Assembly (NCBI RefSeq): GCF_021290385.1 | Contig: NZ_CP089928.1 | Location: 1,162,501 to 1,226,500, forward strand | Length of the DNA: 64,000 bases | Origin: Microbulbifer sp. YPW16 | Lineage (GTDB): Bacteria > Pseudomonadota > Gammaproteobacteria > Pseudomonadales > Cellvibrionaceae | Direction: 5' to 3' | Shown: positions 9,110-19,029 of the stretch, piece after piece | Position numbering within the stretch: the stretch's first letter is position 1 | How the letters are laid out: every line of letters begins with the position of its first letter | The notes under the pieces: model-generated | Database searches by the model: none | What the model saw: the letters and a program-made list of their open reading frames with translations, nothing else | Told to the model about the DNA's origin: nothing | Translations under genes and position numbers: made by a program

Positions 9110-9304
9110 ATGAATTTCACTCCAGCCAAGTACCTAATGGGAATTATCAGTGCACTGGTTTTGGCGGGCTGCTGTGCGGCACCTGCGCCACCGGCATCCT
9201 GCCCTCCGGGCTCTGAGCAAATCCCGCTTTCAATGGCTTGCCCGGCGGATGCCGATTGTTGGATGGCTTCCGACAATGTTCGCTGCATGAAAGTGGTCAA
9301 GTAA
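9110..9304 (+). CDS. Small cysteine-rich lipoprotein
   Basis: A 64-residue product not assigned to a family. A signal peptide (about residues 1-20) ends in the lipobox 'LVLAGC', so the mature protein would be a lipidated peptide of about 44 residues. That short mature part carries five further cysteines and several prolines, suggesting disulphides outside the inner membrane. Support for a real gene comes from an AAGGAG ribosome binding site a few bases before the ATG and a strong intrinsic terminator 24 bases after the stop. It is monocistronic. The role is unknown; small envelope lipoproteins of this kind are often stress-related, which is speculation here. Confidence 0.7.
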   Translation: MNFTPAKYLMGIISALVLAGCCAAPAPPASCPPGSEQIPLSMACPADADCWMASDNVRCMKVVK

Positions 9305-9327
9305 ATCCACTTTTCGGCAAACATAGC

Positions 9328-9358
9328 AATGCCGCTTTTCGAAGCGGCATTTGCTTTT
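9328..9358 (+). terminator. Intrinsic terminator of the small lipoprotein gene
   Basis: A perfect ten-pair stem, AATGCCGCTT with AAGCGGCATT, closed by a TTCG tetraloop (9328-9351) and followed by the T-rich TGCTTTT. It lies 24 bases after the lipoprotein stop. Confidence 0.88.
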
Positions 9359-9391
9359 CCGGTACAACCGTTTGCTTTTCAGGTACAACTG
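9350..9391. repeat. Tandem 21-bp direct repeat
   Basis: Two adjacent 21-base units, 9350-9370 and 9371-9391, match at 19 of 21 positions; each has a TTTGCTTTTC core followed by GGTACAAC. The first unit overlaps the T-tract of the terminator, so the unit may have arisen by local duplication of the terminator tail. It lies in the 289-base gap before pgi. Confidence 0.75.
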
Positions 9392-9593
9392 CCTGCCCCT
9401 CCCCGATCTTCGACTGACCGCGGCAGCCACCACCCGGCACTGGCTGTAATTCCCATTTAGCGCTAGCATTGACGCGAAAAACTCCGTCGCAGCACCCGTC
9501 GCCTCTCCAGGTTGTCGACTGGGCAGCGCCACTCCCATTGCGCCGGAACACCTCCAACAGCAATAAAATACAAGCCAGTAATCCGGGGATAAC

Positions 9594-11231
9594 ATGACAG
9601 CCGAAACCGCAACGGCAAGCCGCTCCGCCGCCATCGCCCAGCTGCAATCACACCAGCGCGAACAGAGATGGTCACTGCGGGAGCTATTTGAAACCAACGC
9701 CAATCGCGCCGCGCAATACAGCAGCAGCGCCGCCGGAATCTACCTCGATTACAGCAAGAATCACCTGCAGGACCAGACCCTCGGGCATCTGCTGGGTTAC
9801 GCCGACCTGTGCGGACTGAAGGAGCAGATCGGGGCATTATTCTCCGGCGCAAACATCAACAACACCGAGCACCGCCCCGCATTGCATACAGCGCTGCGTT
9901 TCCAGGGGGAACCGGCCAATGAGCACGAGCAGGCGGTGGCCGATTGCCGTGCGCAAATGCGCGACTTTACCCGCCGGGTACACAGGGGCGACTGGCGTGG
10001 CTTTACCGGCGAACCGATCCGCCATGTGGTGAATATCGGCATCGGCGGCTCTGACCTGGGTCCACGCATGGTAGTCGAGGCCCTGCGTCCGTGGCAGAAG
10101 GAAGGACTCAAGACACATTTTGTAGCCAATATCGACGGGGCGGACCTGAGCGATACACTCGCTGGCCTGCCGCCCGCCAATACCCTGTTTATCGTTGCCT
10201 CAAAATCCTTCTCGACCCTGGAGACGCGCGAGAATGCCCTGGCCGCACGCCGGTGGATGCTGGACGCCGGATGCGATGAGGCACAGCTTGCCAGGCACTT
10301 CGTTGCGGTAAGCAGCAACATCGTGGCCGCCCAGGACTTCGGCATCGCTGCGGAAAACATCTTCCCCATGTGGAGCTGGGTGGGGGGCCGCTACTCACTC
10401 TGGTCGGCCATCGGGCTTCCCATCGCGCTGGCCTGTGGCTACGAAACCTACGAGGCCCTCCTGTCTGGCGCACACGCCATGGATCGCCATTTTGCGACGG
10501 CGCCGCTGGCGGAGAACCTGCCGGTACTGATGGCCCTGATTCATTTCTGGTACCGGCAATGCTGGGGCGCTGGCAGCCAGGTGGTACTGCCCTATGCCCA
10601 GCGCATGGCCAAGTTTCCCGCGTGGCTGCAGCAACTGGACATGGAGAGCCTGGGCAAAGGGGTTGACCGGGACGGCCAGCCCCTGCACTACCCCAGCGGC
10701 AGCGTCATCTGGGGAACCGAAGGCAGTAATGGGCAGCATTCTTTCCACCAGCTGCTGCACCAGGGTACCGATTTAATCCCGGCAGACTTTATCGCCATCC
10801 GGGAACCGACATCCGGCCTGGTGGAACAGCATCGCTGGCTGCTTTCCTGCTGCATCAGCCAGAGCCAGGCACTGCTGCAGGGCAAAAGCCTGCACGAGGC
10901 CCGGCGGGAACTGGAAGACCAGGGTTACACCCACCGCGAGGCACATGCGCTGGCCCCGCACAAGGTGGTTCCCGGCAATCGCCCCAGCAATACCCTGGTG
11001 GTGGAAAAGCTGGACCCCTATCACCTGGGCGCCCTGCTGGCACTCTACGAACACAAAGTCTTCGTCGGCGGCTGCCTGCTGGGGATCAACCCGTTCGACC
11101 AGTGGGGAGTGGAACTCGGCAAGTTACTCGGCAATGCGGTGCACGAGGCAGCCGGTGGCGGCTCGACCGAGGGCTGGGACGGGTCCAGCAAAAAACTGCT
11201 GGAGCTGCTGTTCCAGGAAATCCCCGGCTAA
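9594..11231 (+). CDS. pgi: Glucose-6-phosphate isomerase
   Basis: This 545-residue protein interconverts glucose-6-phosphate and fructose-6-phosphate in the cytoplasm. Both family signatures are present: 'WVGGRYSLWSAIGLP' (near residues 262-276) and 'GCLLGINPFDQWGVELGK' (near 492-509). The length is normal for the proteobacterial enzyme. The start ATG at 9594-9596 follows GGGGAT, a moderate ribosome binding site. It stands alone, converging with the marC-like gene 29 bases away. Confidence 0.97.
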   Translation: MTAETATASRSAAIAQLQSHQREQRWSLRELFETNANRAAQYSSSAAGIYLDYSKNHLQDQTLGHLLGYADLCGLKEQIGALFSGANINNTEHRPALHTALRFQGEPANEHEQAVADCRAQMRDFTRRVHRGDWRGFTGEPIRHVVNIGIGGSDLGPRMVVEALRPWQKEGLKTHFVANIDGADLSDTLAGLPPANTLFIVASKSFSTLETRENALAARRWMLDAGCDEAQLARHFVAVSSNIVAAQDFGIAAENIFPMWSWVGGRYSLWSAIGLPIALACGYETYEALLSGAHAMDRHFATAPLAENLPVLMALIHFWYRQCWGAGSQVVLPYAQRMAKFPAWLQQLDMESLGKGVDRDGQPLHYPSGSVIWGTEGSNGQHSFHQLLHQGTDLIPADFIAIREPTSGLVEQHRWLLSCCISQSQALLQGKSLHEARRELEDQGYTHREAHALAPHKVVPGNRPSNTLVVEKLDPYHLGALLALYEHKVFVGGCLLGINPFDQWGVELGKLLGNAVHEAAGGGSTEGWDGSSKKLLELLFQEIPG

Positions 11232-11260
11232 CCCCACAGTGCCTCGCCGCGATGGTGGGC

Positions 11261-11890
11261 TCAGGCCATCCACTCCCACCATCGCTCGATCCCCTTGAGG
11301 ATCATGTCCACACCAAATGAACCGGTGAACAGGGCAGTCGCCCTGCCCGCCACCTCGATATACTTGCGCACGTAACGCTCGTGGCGCGTCTGTACCCAGT
11401 CGTAAAGCATTTTCAGCAGGATCAGGGACGCCAGTGCTACCGCCATCGCCAGGGTAATCGATAAAGCCCCTCCCACTGCACCCAGCCGGCTACCCGCCAG
11501 CACAGCGGCGCTGATGGTACCGGGACCGACAATAAACGGCATGGCAATGGCGCCGGCGACTTCATGCGAATGCAGGTTGATACTCTGCATCGGGCTCCCC
11601 ATCCCCAGGGTCAACCGGATTCCCACAATCAGGAAAATAATGCCGCCAAAAATCATAAAGGCGAGAAAGCGGACCTGCAGCACACTGTCAAATATCTTCT
11701 CGCCAAACCAGGCAAACGCCAGGAATACCGACAGGCTGATCAGGAATGCCCGCATCAGCAGGCTGGAGAACATCCTCAGGTCCAGCCCGCGGATCAGGTC
11801 GAGCAGGTAGACACTGAGAACGAAGGGGTTCAGCAATACCAGCAGCAGCAAGAAAGTATTACTGAACTGTAAAAAATCCAGCTCAACCAT
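11261..11890 (-). CDS. MarC family integral membrane protein
   Basis: A 209-residue protein with six predicted membrane segments, matching the MarC/UPF0056 family in length. The family hallmark 'IAMPFIVGPGTISAA' lies around residues 115-129. A strong GGAGG ribosome binding site sits before the ATG at 11888-11890. It follows nfeD and the slipin gene on the same strand with a 77-base gap. MarC was named from a multiple antibiotic resistance locus, but that role was not upheld; transport of small molecules is guessed for some members. Confidence 0.88.
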   Translation of the reverse strand: MVELDFLQFSNTFLLLLVLLNPFVLSVYLLDLIRGLDLRMFSSLLMRAFLISLSVFLAFAWFGEKIFDSVLQVRFLAFMIFGGIIFLIVGIRLTLGMGSPMQSINLHSHEVAGAIAMPFIVGPGTISAAVLAGSRLGAVGGALSITLAMAVALASLILLKMLYDWVQTRHERYVRKYIEVAGRATALFTGSFGVDMILKGIERWWEWMA

Positions 11891-11967
11891 GTTACCTCCG
11901 CCACTTCCCTTGATCCTGCCGGCTCACAGCAGCGCCGGGGTTGGTCGCTGCTGTCGGCGCGGCCCGG

Positions 11968-12741
11968 TTATGACTCAGCTTTCTGCTGCCCGGCCATCAT
12001 GTTTTTCATCAACGGCTGGATCAGGTCCATGGGCAGCGGGAAAACGATGGTGGAATTCTGCTCGCCGGCAATATCAATCAGCGTCTGCATGTAACGCAGG
12101 GTGATGGCGTTTGAGTTACGCGACAGCTGGTCGGCTGCCTCGGTGAGCTTCATCGCTGCCTGGGCTTCACCCTCGGCATGGATGACCTTGGCGCGACGGG
12201 AGCGCTCTGCCTCTGCCTGCCGGGCGATGGCGCGGATCATGCTCTCATCCAGGTCTATATGCTTGATCTCGACATTGGTTACCTTGACACCCCAGGCATC
12301 GGTCTGTTCGTCGAGAATCTTCTGGATATCCACATTGAGCTTGTCCCGCTCGGACAGCATCTCGTCCAGCTCGTGCTTACCCAGCACAGAGCGCAGGGTG
12401 GTCTGCGACAGCTGGCTCACAGCCTCGTGGTAGTTCTCCACATTGATGATCGCGGACTGCGGGTCAATCACCCGGTAATACACAACTGCATTGACCTTCA
12501 CGGACACGTTGTCACGGCTGATCACATCCTGCGTGGGTACATCCATTACCACCGTGCGCAGGTCTACCCGCTCCATGGTCTGGATCACCGGGATGATGAT
12601 GATCAGGCCCGGCCCCTTGACCGACTGGAAACGGCCCAGGAAAAACACCACCGCGCGCTCGTACTCGCGCAGGATGCGGATGGCATACATCAGGATGAGT
12701 GCCACCGCGGCAATCAACAACCCCATAAAATAACTGACCAT
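11968..12741 (-). CDS. Slipin (stomatin/prohibitin SPFH family)
   Basis: A 257-residue membrane protein: one N-terminal hydrophobic segment (residues 4-20), then an SPFH domain starting at '[20 protein letters not shown]'. The helical, charged region near residues 175-205 and a C-terminal oligomerisation segment are typical. Slipins form rings in the inner membrane and are usually partnered by an NfeD-type protein. That is the case here: nfeD ends 31 bases upstream on the same strand. The partner protease probably acts on or with this assembly. The ATG at 12739-12741 has a GGAG ribosome binding site. Confidence 0.93.
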   Translation of the reverse strand: MVSYFMGLLIAAVALILMYAIRILREYERAVVFFLGRFQSVKGPGLIIIIPVIQTMERVDLRTVVMDVPTQDVISRDNVSVKVNAVVYYRVIDPQSAIINVENYHEAVSQLSQTTLRSVLGKHELDEMLSERDKLNVDIQKILDEQTDAWGVKVTNVEIKHIDLDESMIRAIARQAEAERSRRAKVIHAEGEAQAAMKLTEAADQLSRNSNAITLRYMQTLIDIAGEQNSTIVFPLPMDLIQPLMKNMMAGQQKAES

Positions 12742-12772
12742 TTCGGACTCCTGTCTCTATCGCGTTGTTATC

Positions 12773-14227
12773 TTATTCCGGCCGGACCCGCAGCCGCAGG
12801 CCATGCTGTTCAGTAATGATTACCTGCTGGCCCGGCGACACCGGGTCATCGCTGTGCGCAGTCCAGATCTCGCCACCCACGTGTACCAGGATTTCGTCAT
12901 CCTCTACCCTGTCCACCGTGGCGGTGCGCCCCACCAGCGCCTGGTCGCTGGCGACCCGGGGTCTGCGCAGGCTGCGCCCGACAGCCATCAATAACCCCAG
13001 CAGCATCAGGCCGCTCACCCCGGCGATCGCACCGATCAGCTTGCGCGAAACCTGCATACCAGGGACATCCGTATCGATCAGCATCACCGAGCCGATTACC
13101 AGCGCGATGACGCCACCGATACCCAGGGCGCCGAAACTGGGCATAAACACCTCTGCCACAATCAGCAATGCGCCGAGGATAATCAGTGCCAGGCCGGCGT
13201 AATTGATCGGCAACACCTGCAGTGCGTAGAAGGCCAGCAGCAGGCAGATGACCCCGACAATGCCGGGCACCAGCGCGCCCGGGTTATAGCCCTCGAAAAT
13301 CAGGCCGTAGATTCCCACCAACAGCAGGATATAGGCCACCTGCGGATTGGTAATCAGGGCGAGCAGCTTGTTGCGCCAGTCGGGCTCATACTCCTGCACG
13401 CGGACATCCTCGATCTTCTCGTCGATGGTGACCTCGCCGGATTCCAGCTTCACCTTGCGCCCGCCCAGCTGCTGCAACAGGTCATCGGTATCGGTGGCCA
13501 CAATATCCACCACATTCTGCTCGAGGGCCTCACCGGCGGTCAGCGTGGCGGCATCGCGCACTGCCTTCTCGGCCCAGTCCGCATTGCGGCCATGCCGGTT
13601 GGCGAGACCACGGATATAGGCCACCGAATCGTTGATCACCTTGCGCTCCATGGCGCTGCCAGGTTCTGGCGCCGTCCCCGCCCCTTCTTCCCTGTCGCCA
13701 TCCTTTTTTTCCGTTTCCCCAGTATCACCAGCGGGCTGGTCGCCCCCTCCACCGGGTTGCTGGCCGGGTTGCGGCTGCCCCGGGGCGCCGCCCATCTGTA
13801 CCGGTGTCGCCGCTCCCAGGGTGGTGGCAGGGGTCATGGCGGCGATATGGCTGGCGTAGAGGATATAGGTGCCGGCACTGGCGGCGCGCGCGCCGGAGGG
13901 GTGCACATAGGTCGCGACGGGGATTGGCGAAGCCAGGATATGCTTGATGATATCCCGGGTGGCGGCGTCGAGGCCGCCGGGAGTGTCCATGCGGATCAGG
14001 AACAGCTGGGCACCGTTTTCCTGTGCTTCCTCCATGGCCCTGATGAGGTAATCTGTCGTGGCGGGGCCGATGGCGCCCTCGATGGTGAAGCGGGCAACAT
14101 GGGGCCCCTCCACGATCTCTCCCACTTCCTCCTGTGCCGCCACCAGGGGGGCGAACAGCGAAAGTAACAACAGCAACACCGACCGCAGGGGCAGGCTGCG
14201 CAAACCTCCTGTGAACCGCTTCAGCAT
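12773..14227 (-). CDS. nfeD: NfeD family membrane-bound serine protease (long form)
   Basis: This 484-residue long NfeD has a signal peptide at 1-31, a ClpP-like serine protease domain to about residue 235, four to five membrane segments (about 265-420), and a C-terminal OB-fold NfeD domain (about 425-484). The nucleophile is probably Ser117 in 'GARAASAGTYIL', with a lysine near residue 193 as base, by analogy with archaeal homologues that cleave slipin/stomatin tails. A low-complexity insert rich in Gly, Pro, Gln and Glu (about 145-190) interrupts the protease domain between the serine and the lysine. The slipin follows 31 bases downstream, so the pair is an operon. Confidence 0.93.
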   Translation of the reverse strand: MLKRFTGGLRSLPLRSVLLLLLSLFAPLVAAQEEVGEIVEGPHVARFTIEGAIGPATTDYLIRAMEEAQENGAQLFLIRMDTPGGLDAATRDIIKHILASPIPVATYVHPSGARAASAGTYILYASHIAAMTPATTLGAATPVQMGGAPGQPQPGQQPGGGGDQPAGDTGETEKKDGDREEGAGTAPEPGSAMERKVINDSVAYIRGLANRHGRNADWAEKAVRDAATLTAGEALEQNVVDIVATDTDDLLQQLGGRKVKLESGEVTIDEKIEDVRVQEYEPDWRNKLLALITNPQVAYILLLVGIYGLIFEGYNPGALVPGIVGVICLLLAFYALQVLPINYAGLALIILGALLIVAEVFMPSFGALGIGGVIALVIGSVMLIDTDVPGMQVSRKLIGAIAGVSGLMLLGLLMAVGRSLRRPRVASDQALVGRTATVDRVEDDEILVHVGGEIWTAHSDDPVSPGQQVIITEQHGLRLRVRPE

Positions 14228-14435
14228 GGCATCAATCCTGGATGCGAGAGTTGTTATACCTGCAGGTTAACAGAAATATCGGCCCGCCGTCGTGCGTCGG
14301 TGCAGCCCCGCCTTTCCGCCTGGAACCAGCGGGAACAAGGGGACGTGACGGCAGCATTTTGGAGAGGGGCAGCGGGGGAGTGTGGCTATACGGGAAGGGC
14401 AACCGGCGGGCCCCATGCCCACCGGCTTAAGGCGG

Positions 14436-15452
14436 TCAGATGGGGCTGCGGCGGCTGTGCCAGCGCACCGGGCGGGAGTACTTGTCCACATCCCCCTCAA
14501 CACCCAGCAGCATGGCAAACAGGGCCATGCGCACCAGCAGGCCATTGTCGGTCTGGCGGAAAATTGCCAGGCTGGGGTGTTCGTTGAGATCCGTATCCAG
14601 CTCATTGGCTTCCGCACGGGAGTCCCGCGGCAGCGGGTGCATGATCACGGTGTTGGGCTCACAGTGGCGGGTAAAAATTTCCCGGTTCAGGCGGAAGCGA
14701 CCGCGATAAAGGTTGGCCTCTTCCTGGGAGGCAAAGCGCTCCTCCTGGATGCGGGTGGAGTAGACGATATCGACGTGCCCGATCGACTCCTCCAATTGGT
14801 CAGTGACCGTCACCTGGTGGCCGGCGGCCCGCAGCTGCTCCACCACCGCCTCCGGCATCGCCAGTTCCGGCGGGGAGATAAACGTCAGCTGCACCTTGTC
14901 GAACAGGCACAACAGTTTGCACAGGGAGTGCACCGTGCGGCCATGCTTCAGGTCGCCAATCATGGCAATACGAACATCGTCGAGGGTACGCCCCTTGCCC
15001 GCCAGCTCCTTGCGGATGGTATACAGGTCGAGCAGCGCCTGGGTGGGATGCTCGTTGGCACCGTCCCCGCCATTGACCACCGGCACCCGGCTGGCGGCAG
15101 CAAACTCGGCCACCGACCCGGCCTGCGGGTGGCGCATGCAAATGATGTCGCTGTAGCCGGACAATACCCGTGCGGTGTCATACAGGGACTCGCCCTTGGC
15201 CATGGCACTGGCGGTAATTCCCACCGTCTCCCGCACCATGCCACCCAGCAGATTGAAAGCCGCGCCAAAACTGAGGCGGGTGCGGGTGCTTGGCTCCAGG
15301 AACATATTGCCGAGAATAGCCCCTTCCAGCACACGGGTGACTTTTTCCCGCCGTGCGTAGGGACCCATGCTGTCAGCCACTGAGAAAACACGGTCGATAT
15401 CCGCGCGCTCGAACTGGCTGACAGAGAGAATGTTGGCTCCGATAAAGTCCAT
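14436..15452 (-). CDS. pyrB: Aspartate carbamoyltransferase catalytic chain
   Basis: A 338-residue enzyme making carbamoyl aspartate, the committed step of pyrimidine synthesis. The carbamoyl-phosphate loop 'STRTR' is at residues 55-59; 'GDGANEHPTQALLDL', 'MIGDLKHGRTVHSL' and 'MHPLPR' are also present. The ATG at 15450-15452 has a GGAG site and matches the usual N-terminus; an upstream extension lacks homology-like character. Neither the regulatory chain gene pyrI nor a pyrC is adjacent, so whether the holoenzyme is regulated cannot be told. It runs alone between nfeD and sbcB. Confidence 0.95.
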   Translation of the reverse strand: MDFIGANILSVSQFERADIDRVFSVADSMGPYARREKVTRVLEGAILGNMFLEPSTRTRLSFGAAFNLLGGMVRETVGITASAMAKGESLYDTARVLSGYSDIICMRHPQAGSVAEFAAASRVPVVNGGDGANEHPTQALLDLYTIRKELAGKGRTLDDVRIAMIGDLKHGRTVHSLCKLLCLFDKVQLTFISPPELAMPEAVVEQLRAAGHQVTVTDQLEESIGHVDIVYSTRIQEERFASQEEANLYRGRFRLNREIFTRHCEPNTVIMHPLPRDSRAEANELDTDLNEHPSLAIFRQTDNGLLVRMALFAMLLGVEGDVDKYSRPVRWHSRRSPI

Positions 15453-15595
15453 TGTTACTCCACTTGCTGCGCCTTGTGGGCGCGAGTCTTTACCGGGGCC
15501 GTATTCTAGCGGCGCGGCGCCCCGGAGCATAGCCGCGGGCTGCCGGCGGCGGTCTTTTACAGGGCCCGCCCGGCGGGCACCCCGGGTATCAGCCC

Positions 15596-17023
15596 TCAGG
15601 TAAGCAGGCCATCACCCCAGGCCTCCAGCTGGTCGAGCAGCCCGGCGCGCTCCGGGTACTGCTGGCGCAGCGCGGCAACCTCCTCGAAATACGGCTCCAG
15701 GGTGATGCTGGCACCTGCGGCCGGGTCGGTCAGGCGGCGGTAGCGCCACTCCTCCCAGCGCTGCTGCTCGTCAGCTGACAGGGTGTCCGGGAAGTTCCGG
15801 GCCCGCAACCGGAACAGCAGCTCCGGCAGGCGTCGGTCGGCGAACGGCACCTCGCCGGCCAATGCCTCCGGCCCGCGCTCCCCGAGCGCACGGTGGAGCT
15901 CCCGGCAGAGGTCGCGGTCACCGTCGTCCAGGAAGCCATCGTACAGGCTGGCCTCCACATCGCGGGGCGGAAATTCACTGTCCAGGTATACCCGGTGGAG
16001 CTTGTCGGTCAGCTCCGTATCCCGCAACTGCTGCCAGTGCCTCTCGCAGGCAGCCTTGTCCAGGCCCAGCTCTGCGGCGCGACGGTCGTCGAGCATATTG
16101 GCGGGTGCCAGCACCGGGCAGCGGTTCAGGTGTACCAGCTTGAGGCCCGCCGGCAATTCCCCCTCGCCCAGGTTGTCCCGGCCCGTATACAGGCGCTCGC
16201 GGAGGGCGTCCGCATCCAGTTCCAGGATCGGCCCCGGGTCCATGGCCAGGTTGGCGACGATAATGGCATTGCGATTGACCGGGTGGCTCGCCAGCGGCAG
16301 TACATAGGTGATGTGTCCCTGGCTGGCAGGGACCTTGCCGGATACATGCAACAGTGGCTTGCGCGCCCGCAGGTCAACCAGCTTTGCCGCCTCCTGCTTG
16401 CGACGCAGGCGGAAGACGTAATCGTACAGCCGGGGCTGGCGCTCGCGCACCAGGCGCGCCATGTCAATGGTGGCGCGCACATCCGACAGGGCATCGTGGG
16501 CGCCCTCGTGGGCAATCCCGTTGGCGGCGGTCAGTTCCTCCAGGCGAAAGGAGGGCGCGCCATCTTCGCGCCGCGGCCACTCGATACCTTCCGGCCGCAG
16601 GGCGTAGGCGAGCCGCACCATGTCGATGATGTCCCAGCGACTGTTGCCGCTACGCCACTCGCGCTCATAGGGGTCCAGCAGGTTGCGGTAGAGGGTGTGG
16701 CGGGTCACCTCGTCATCGAAGCGCAGGCTGTTATAGCCCACCCCACAGGTGCCCGGGGCGCCCAGCTCGGCCAGGATCCGGCGGATAAAGTCGATCTCCG
16801 GCACACCCTCTGCAAGCGCCCGCTGCGGGCTGATCCCGGTGACCAGGCTGGCCATGGGCTGCGGCAGGCAGTCGCTGGCAGGTCGGCAATAGAGCATCAG
16901 CGGCTCGCCGACGATATTCAGTTCCTCGTCCGTGCGGATACCCGCAAACTGGGATGGCTTGTCCGCGCCCGGGTCGGTGCCCCAGGTTTCATAGTCGTGC
17001 CAGTAGAGTGTGTTTTTGCTCAC
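15596..17023 (-). CDS. sbcB: Exodeoxyribonuclease I
   Basis: A 475-residue DnaQ-like 3'-5' single-strand exonuclease used in recombination and mismatch repair. Exo I starts with 'WHDYETWG' (acidic residues Asp10 and Glu12), Exo II contains 'YNSLRFDDE' and Exo III 'AHDALSDVRATI'. The C-terminal SH3-like and helical extension characteristic of ExoI makes up the rest, and the length equals the family norm. The start is a GTG at 17021-17023 behind a purine-rich GGGGGAAC site. It diverges from argS across 183 bases. Confidence 0.95.
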   Translation of the reverse strand: MSKNTLYWHDYETWGTDPGADKPSQFAGIRTDEELNIVGEPLMLYCRPASDCLPQPMASLVTGISPQRALAEGVPEIDFIRRILAELGAPGTCGVGYNSLRFDDEVTRHTLYRNLLDPYEREWRSGNSRWDIIDMVRLAYALRPEGIEWPRREDGAPSFRLEELTAANGIAHEGAHDALSDVRATIDMARLVRERQPRLYDYVFRLRRKQEAAKLVDLRARKPLLHVSGKVPASQGHITYVLPLASHPVNRNAIIVANLAMDPGPILELDADALRERLYTGRDNLGEGELPAGLKLVHLNRCPVLAPANMLDDRRAAELGLDKAACERHWQQLRDTELTDKLHRVYLDSEFPPRDVEASLYDGFLDDGDRDLCRELHRALGERGPEALAGEVPFADRRLPELLFRLRARNFPDTLSADEQQRWEEWRYRRLTDPAAGASITLEPYFEEVAALRQQYPERAGLLDQLEAWGDGLLT

Positions 17024-17206
17024 CTGTTCCCCCCTCTCGGTCTGCCGGCATCATATCATCAGCCGCAGCCCCCCCGGCACCATGCCCGGAACCGCTACCA
17101 TTACAGCAGCGCTGCCCGGCCGGGAGCGGGGTTCAGTTGCAAAGCCGGCCCCGCCCATTAAAATCGCGCGTTTCCCTACATTACACAGCAGAAGTCCAAT
17201 CACCCT

Positions 17207-18943
17207 ATGAATATTCGCCAGCTCCTTTCCGACAAAGTCCAGGCCGCCATGCTGGCCGCCGGCATCCCCGCCGAATGCGGCCCGGTGGTGGCGCAGGCCA
17301 AGAAAGCCGGCTTCGGCGACTACCAGGCCAATGGCGCCATGGCCGCCGCCAAGCGCATGGGCACCAATCCCCGCGAGCTGGCCAGCCAGATCGTCGAGCA
17401 GCTGGACCGCGGCGATATGATTGCCAGCGCCGAGGTGGCCGGCCCCGGCTTTATCAACCTGCACCTGAGCGAGCAGTGGCTGGCTGACCAGGTGGCAGTG
17501 GCAGGCCGCGATCCGCGACTGAATATCGCGGAGGTAGAGAACCCGCAAACAGTGGTGATCGACTACTCCCACCCCAACCTGGCCAAGGAGATGCACGTGG
17601 GGCACCTGCGCTCCACCATCATTGGCGACGCCCTGGCTCGCCTGCTGGAATTCCAGGGCCACCGGGTCATCCGCCAGAACCATATGGGCGACTGGGGCAC
17701 CCAGTTCGGTATGCTGCTGGCACACCTGGCCGACAAGCTGGAAAACAACGATGCCGAGGTAGCACTGGCGGACCTGGAAACCTTCTACCGCGAGGCCAAG
17801 GTGCGCTTCGACGAGGAGGAGGGTTTCGACGACCGCGCGCGGGAGTATGTGGTGCGCCTGCAGGGCGGCGACGCCGATTGCCTGAAGCTGTGGCAACAGT
17901 TTATCGACATCTCCATCAGTCACAGCGAGGAAATCTACGACAAGCTGAACGTGACGCTGAAGCGCAGCGATGTCTACGGCGAGAGCCAGTACAACGAGGA
18001 CTTGCCGGTACTGGTCGAGGAACTGCTGGATAGCGGAATCGCTGTCAGGGACCAGGGCGCAGTGGTCGTATTCCTGCAGGAGATGGCGGACAAGGAGGGC
18101 AATCCCAGCCCGATGATCATCCAGAAAAAGGGCGGTGGTTACCTCTACTCCACCACTGACCTGGCCGCGATCCGCTACCGCGCAGGCAAGCTCGGTGCCG
18201 ACCGGATCCTGTACGTAGTGGACGCACGCCAGTCCCTGCACCTGCAGCAGGCTTTCACCGCAGCGCGCAAGGCCGGGTTTGTCGACGAATCGGTCACCCT
18301 GGAGCACTGCGCCTTCGGCACCATGATGGGCGATGACGGCAAGCCCTTCAAAACCCGGACCGGTGGCACCGTGAAACTGGCGGCACTGCTGGACGAGGCA
18401 GTGGAACGCGCAGAGAAACTGGTGGCGGAGAAGAACCCGGACCTGGGCCCGCAGGAGTGCGCCGAGATCGGCCGGACCGTGGGTATCGGCGCGGTCAAGT
18501 ACGCCGACCTGAGCAAGACCCGCACCAACGACTACGTCTTCAACTGGGACGCCATGCTGGCCTTCGAGGGCAATACTGCCCCCTACCTCCAGTATGCCTA
18601 CACCCGTGTGCGCAGCATCTTCCGCCGTGCCGGGGTCGAGCCGCAATCCCTCACCGGTGACATCCTGCTGGAAACGCCGGAGGAGCGGGCACTGGCGGTC
18701 AAGCTGAGCCAGTTCGGCGAGGTGCTGGACCAGGTGGCCCGGGATACCTTCCCGCACGTACTGTGCAGCTACCTCTACGACCTGGCCAGCGCCTACATGG
18801 CTTTTTACGAGGCCTGCCCGGTACTCAGGGAAGGCGTGCCGGAAGCCCAGCGCAACAGTCGCCTGCAGCTGTGCAACCTGGTTGCCCGCACGATCGCCTG
18901 CGGCCTCGACCTGCTGGGTATCGAGGTCCTGGAAAAGATGTGA
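17207..18943 (+). CDS. argS: Arginyl-tRNA synthetase
   Basis: A 578-residue class I synthetase charging tRNA-Arg. The HIGH-type motif is 'HVGH' at residues 130-133. The KMSK region is degenerate ('[12 protein letters not shown]'), as is usual for bacterial ArgRS. An N-terminal Arg-specific domain covers residues 1-110, and a helical anticodon-binding (DALR) domain ends the protein. The ATG at 17207-17209 gives the family N-terminus. An RmlD-like reductase follows after 86 bases. Confidence 0.97.
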   Translation: MNIRQLLSDKVQAAMLAAGIPAECGPVVAQAKKAGFGDYQANGAMAAAKRMGTNPRELASQIVEQLDRGDMIASAEVAGPGFINLHLSEQWLADQVAVAGRDPRLNIAEVENPQTVVIDYSHPNLAKEMHVGHLRSTIIGDALARLLEFQGHRVIRQNHMGDWGTQFGMLLAHLADKLENNDAEVALADLETFYREAKVRFDEEEGFDDRAREYVVRLQGGDADCLKLWQQFIDISISHSEEIYDKLNVTLKRSDVYGESQYNEDLPVLVEELLDSGIAVRDQGAVVVFLQEMADKEGNPSPMIIQKKGGGYLYSTTDLAAIRYRAGKLGADRILYVVDARQSLHLQQAFTAARKAGFVDESVTLEHCAFGTMMGDDGKPFKTRTGGTVKLAALLDEAVERAEKLVAEKNPDLGPQECAEIGRTVGIGAVKYADLSKTRTNDYVFNWDAMLAFEGNTAPYLQYAYTRVRSIFRRAGVEPQSLTGDILLETPEERALAVKLSQFGEVLDQVARDTFPHVLCSYLYDLASAYMAFYEACPVLREGVPEAQRNSRLQLCNLVARTIACGLDLLGIEVLEKM

Positions 18944-18979
18944 TCCCCTTCCGGGCGGGGCCTGCCGCCCCGCCTGTCC

Positions 18980-19000
18980 AGCCCGCAGCGGATGCGGGCT
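18980..19000 (+). terminator. Hairpin downstream of argS, possible weak terminator
   Basis: AGCCCGCA and TGCGGGCT pair perfectly around a GCGGA loop. The bases that follow (CCCGGTTTCC) are only weakly T-rich, so termination would be partial, or the hairpin is a processing signal. Confidence 0.4.
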
Positions 19001-19029
19001 CCCGGTTTCCTCTCGACAGGACTGAAATA

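Noticed and set aside
9454..9469. A TAGCGCTA-containing site before pgi resembling the twin operators at 61701
   Set aside because: Only 10 of 16 positions agree, and the flanking TGA/TCA arms are not kept.
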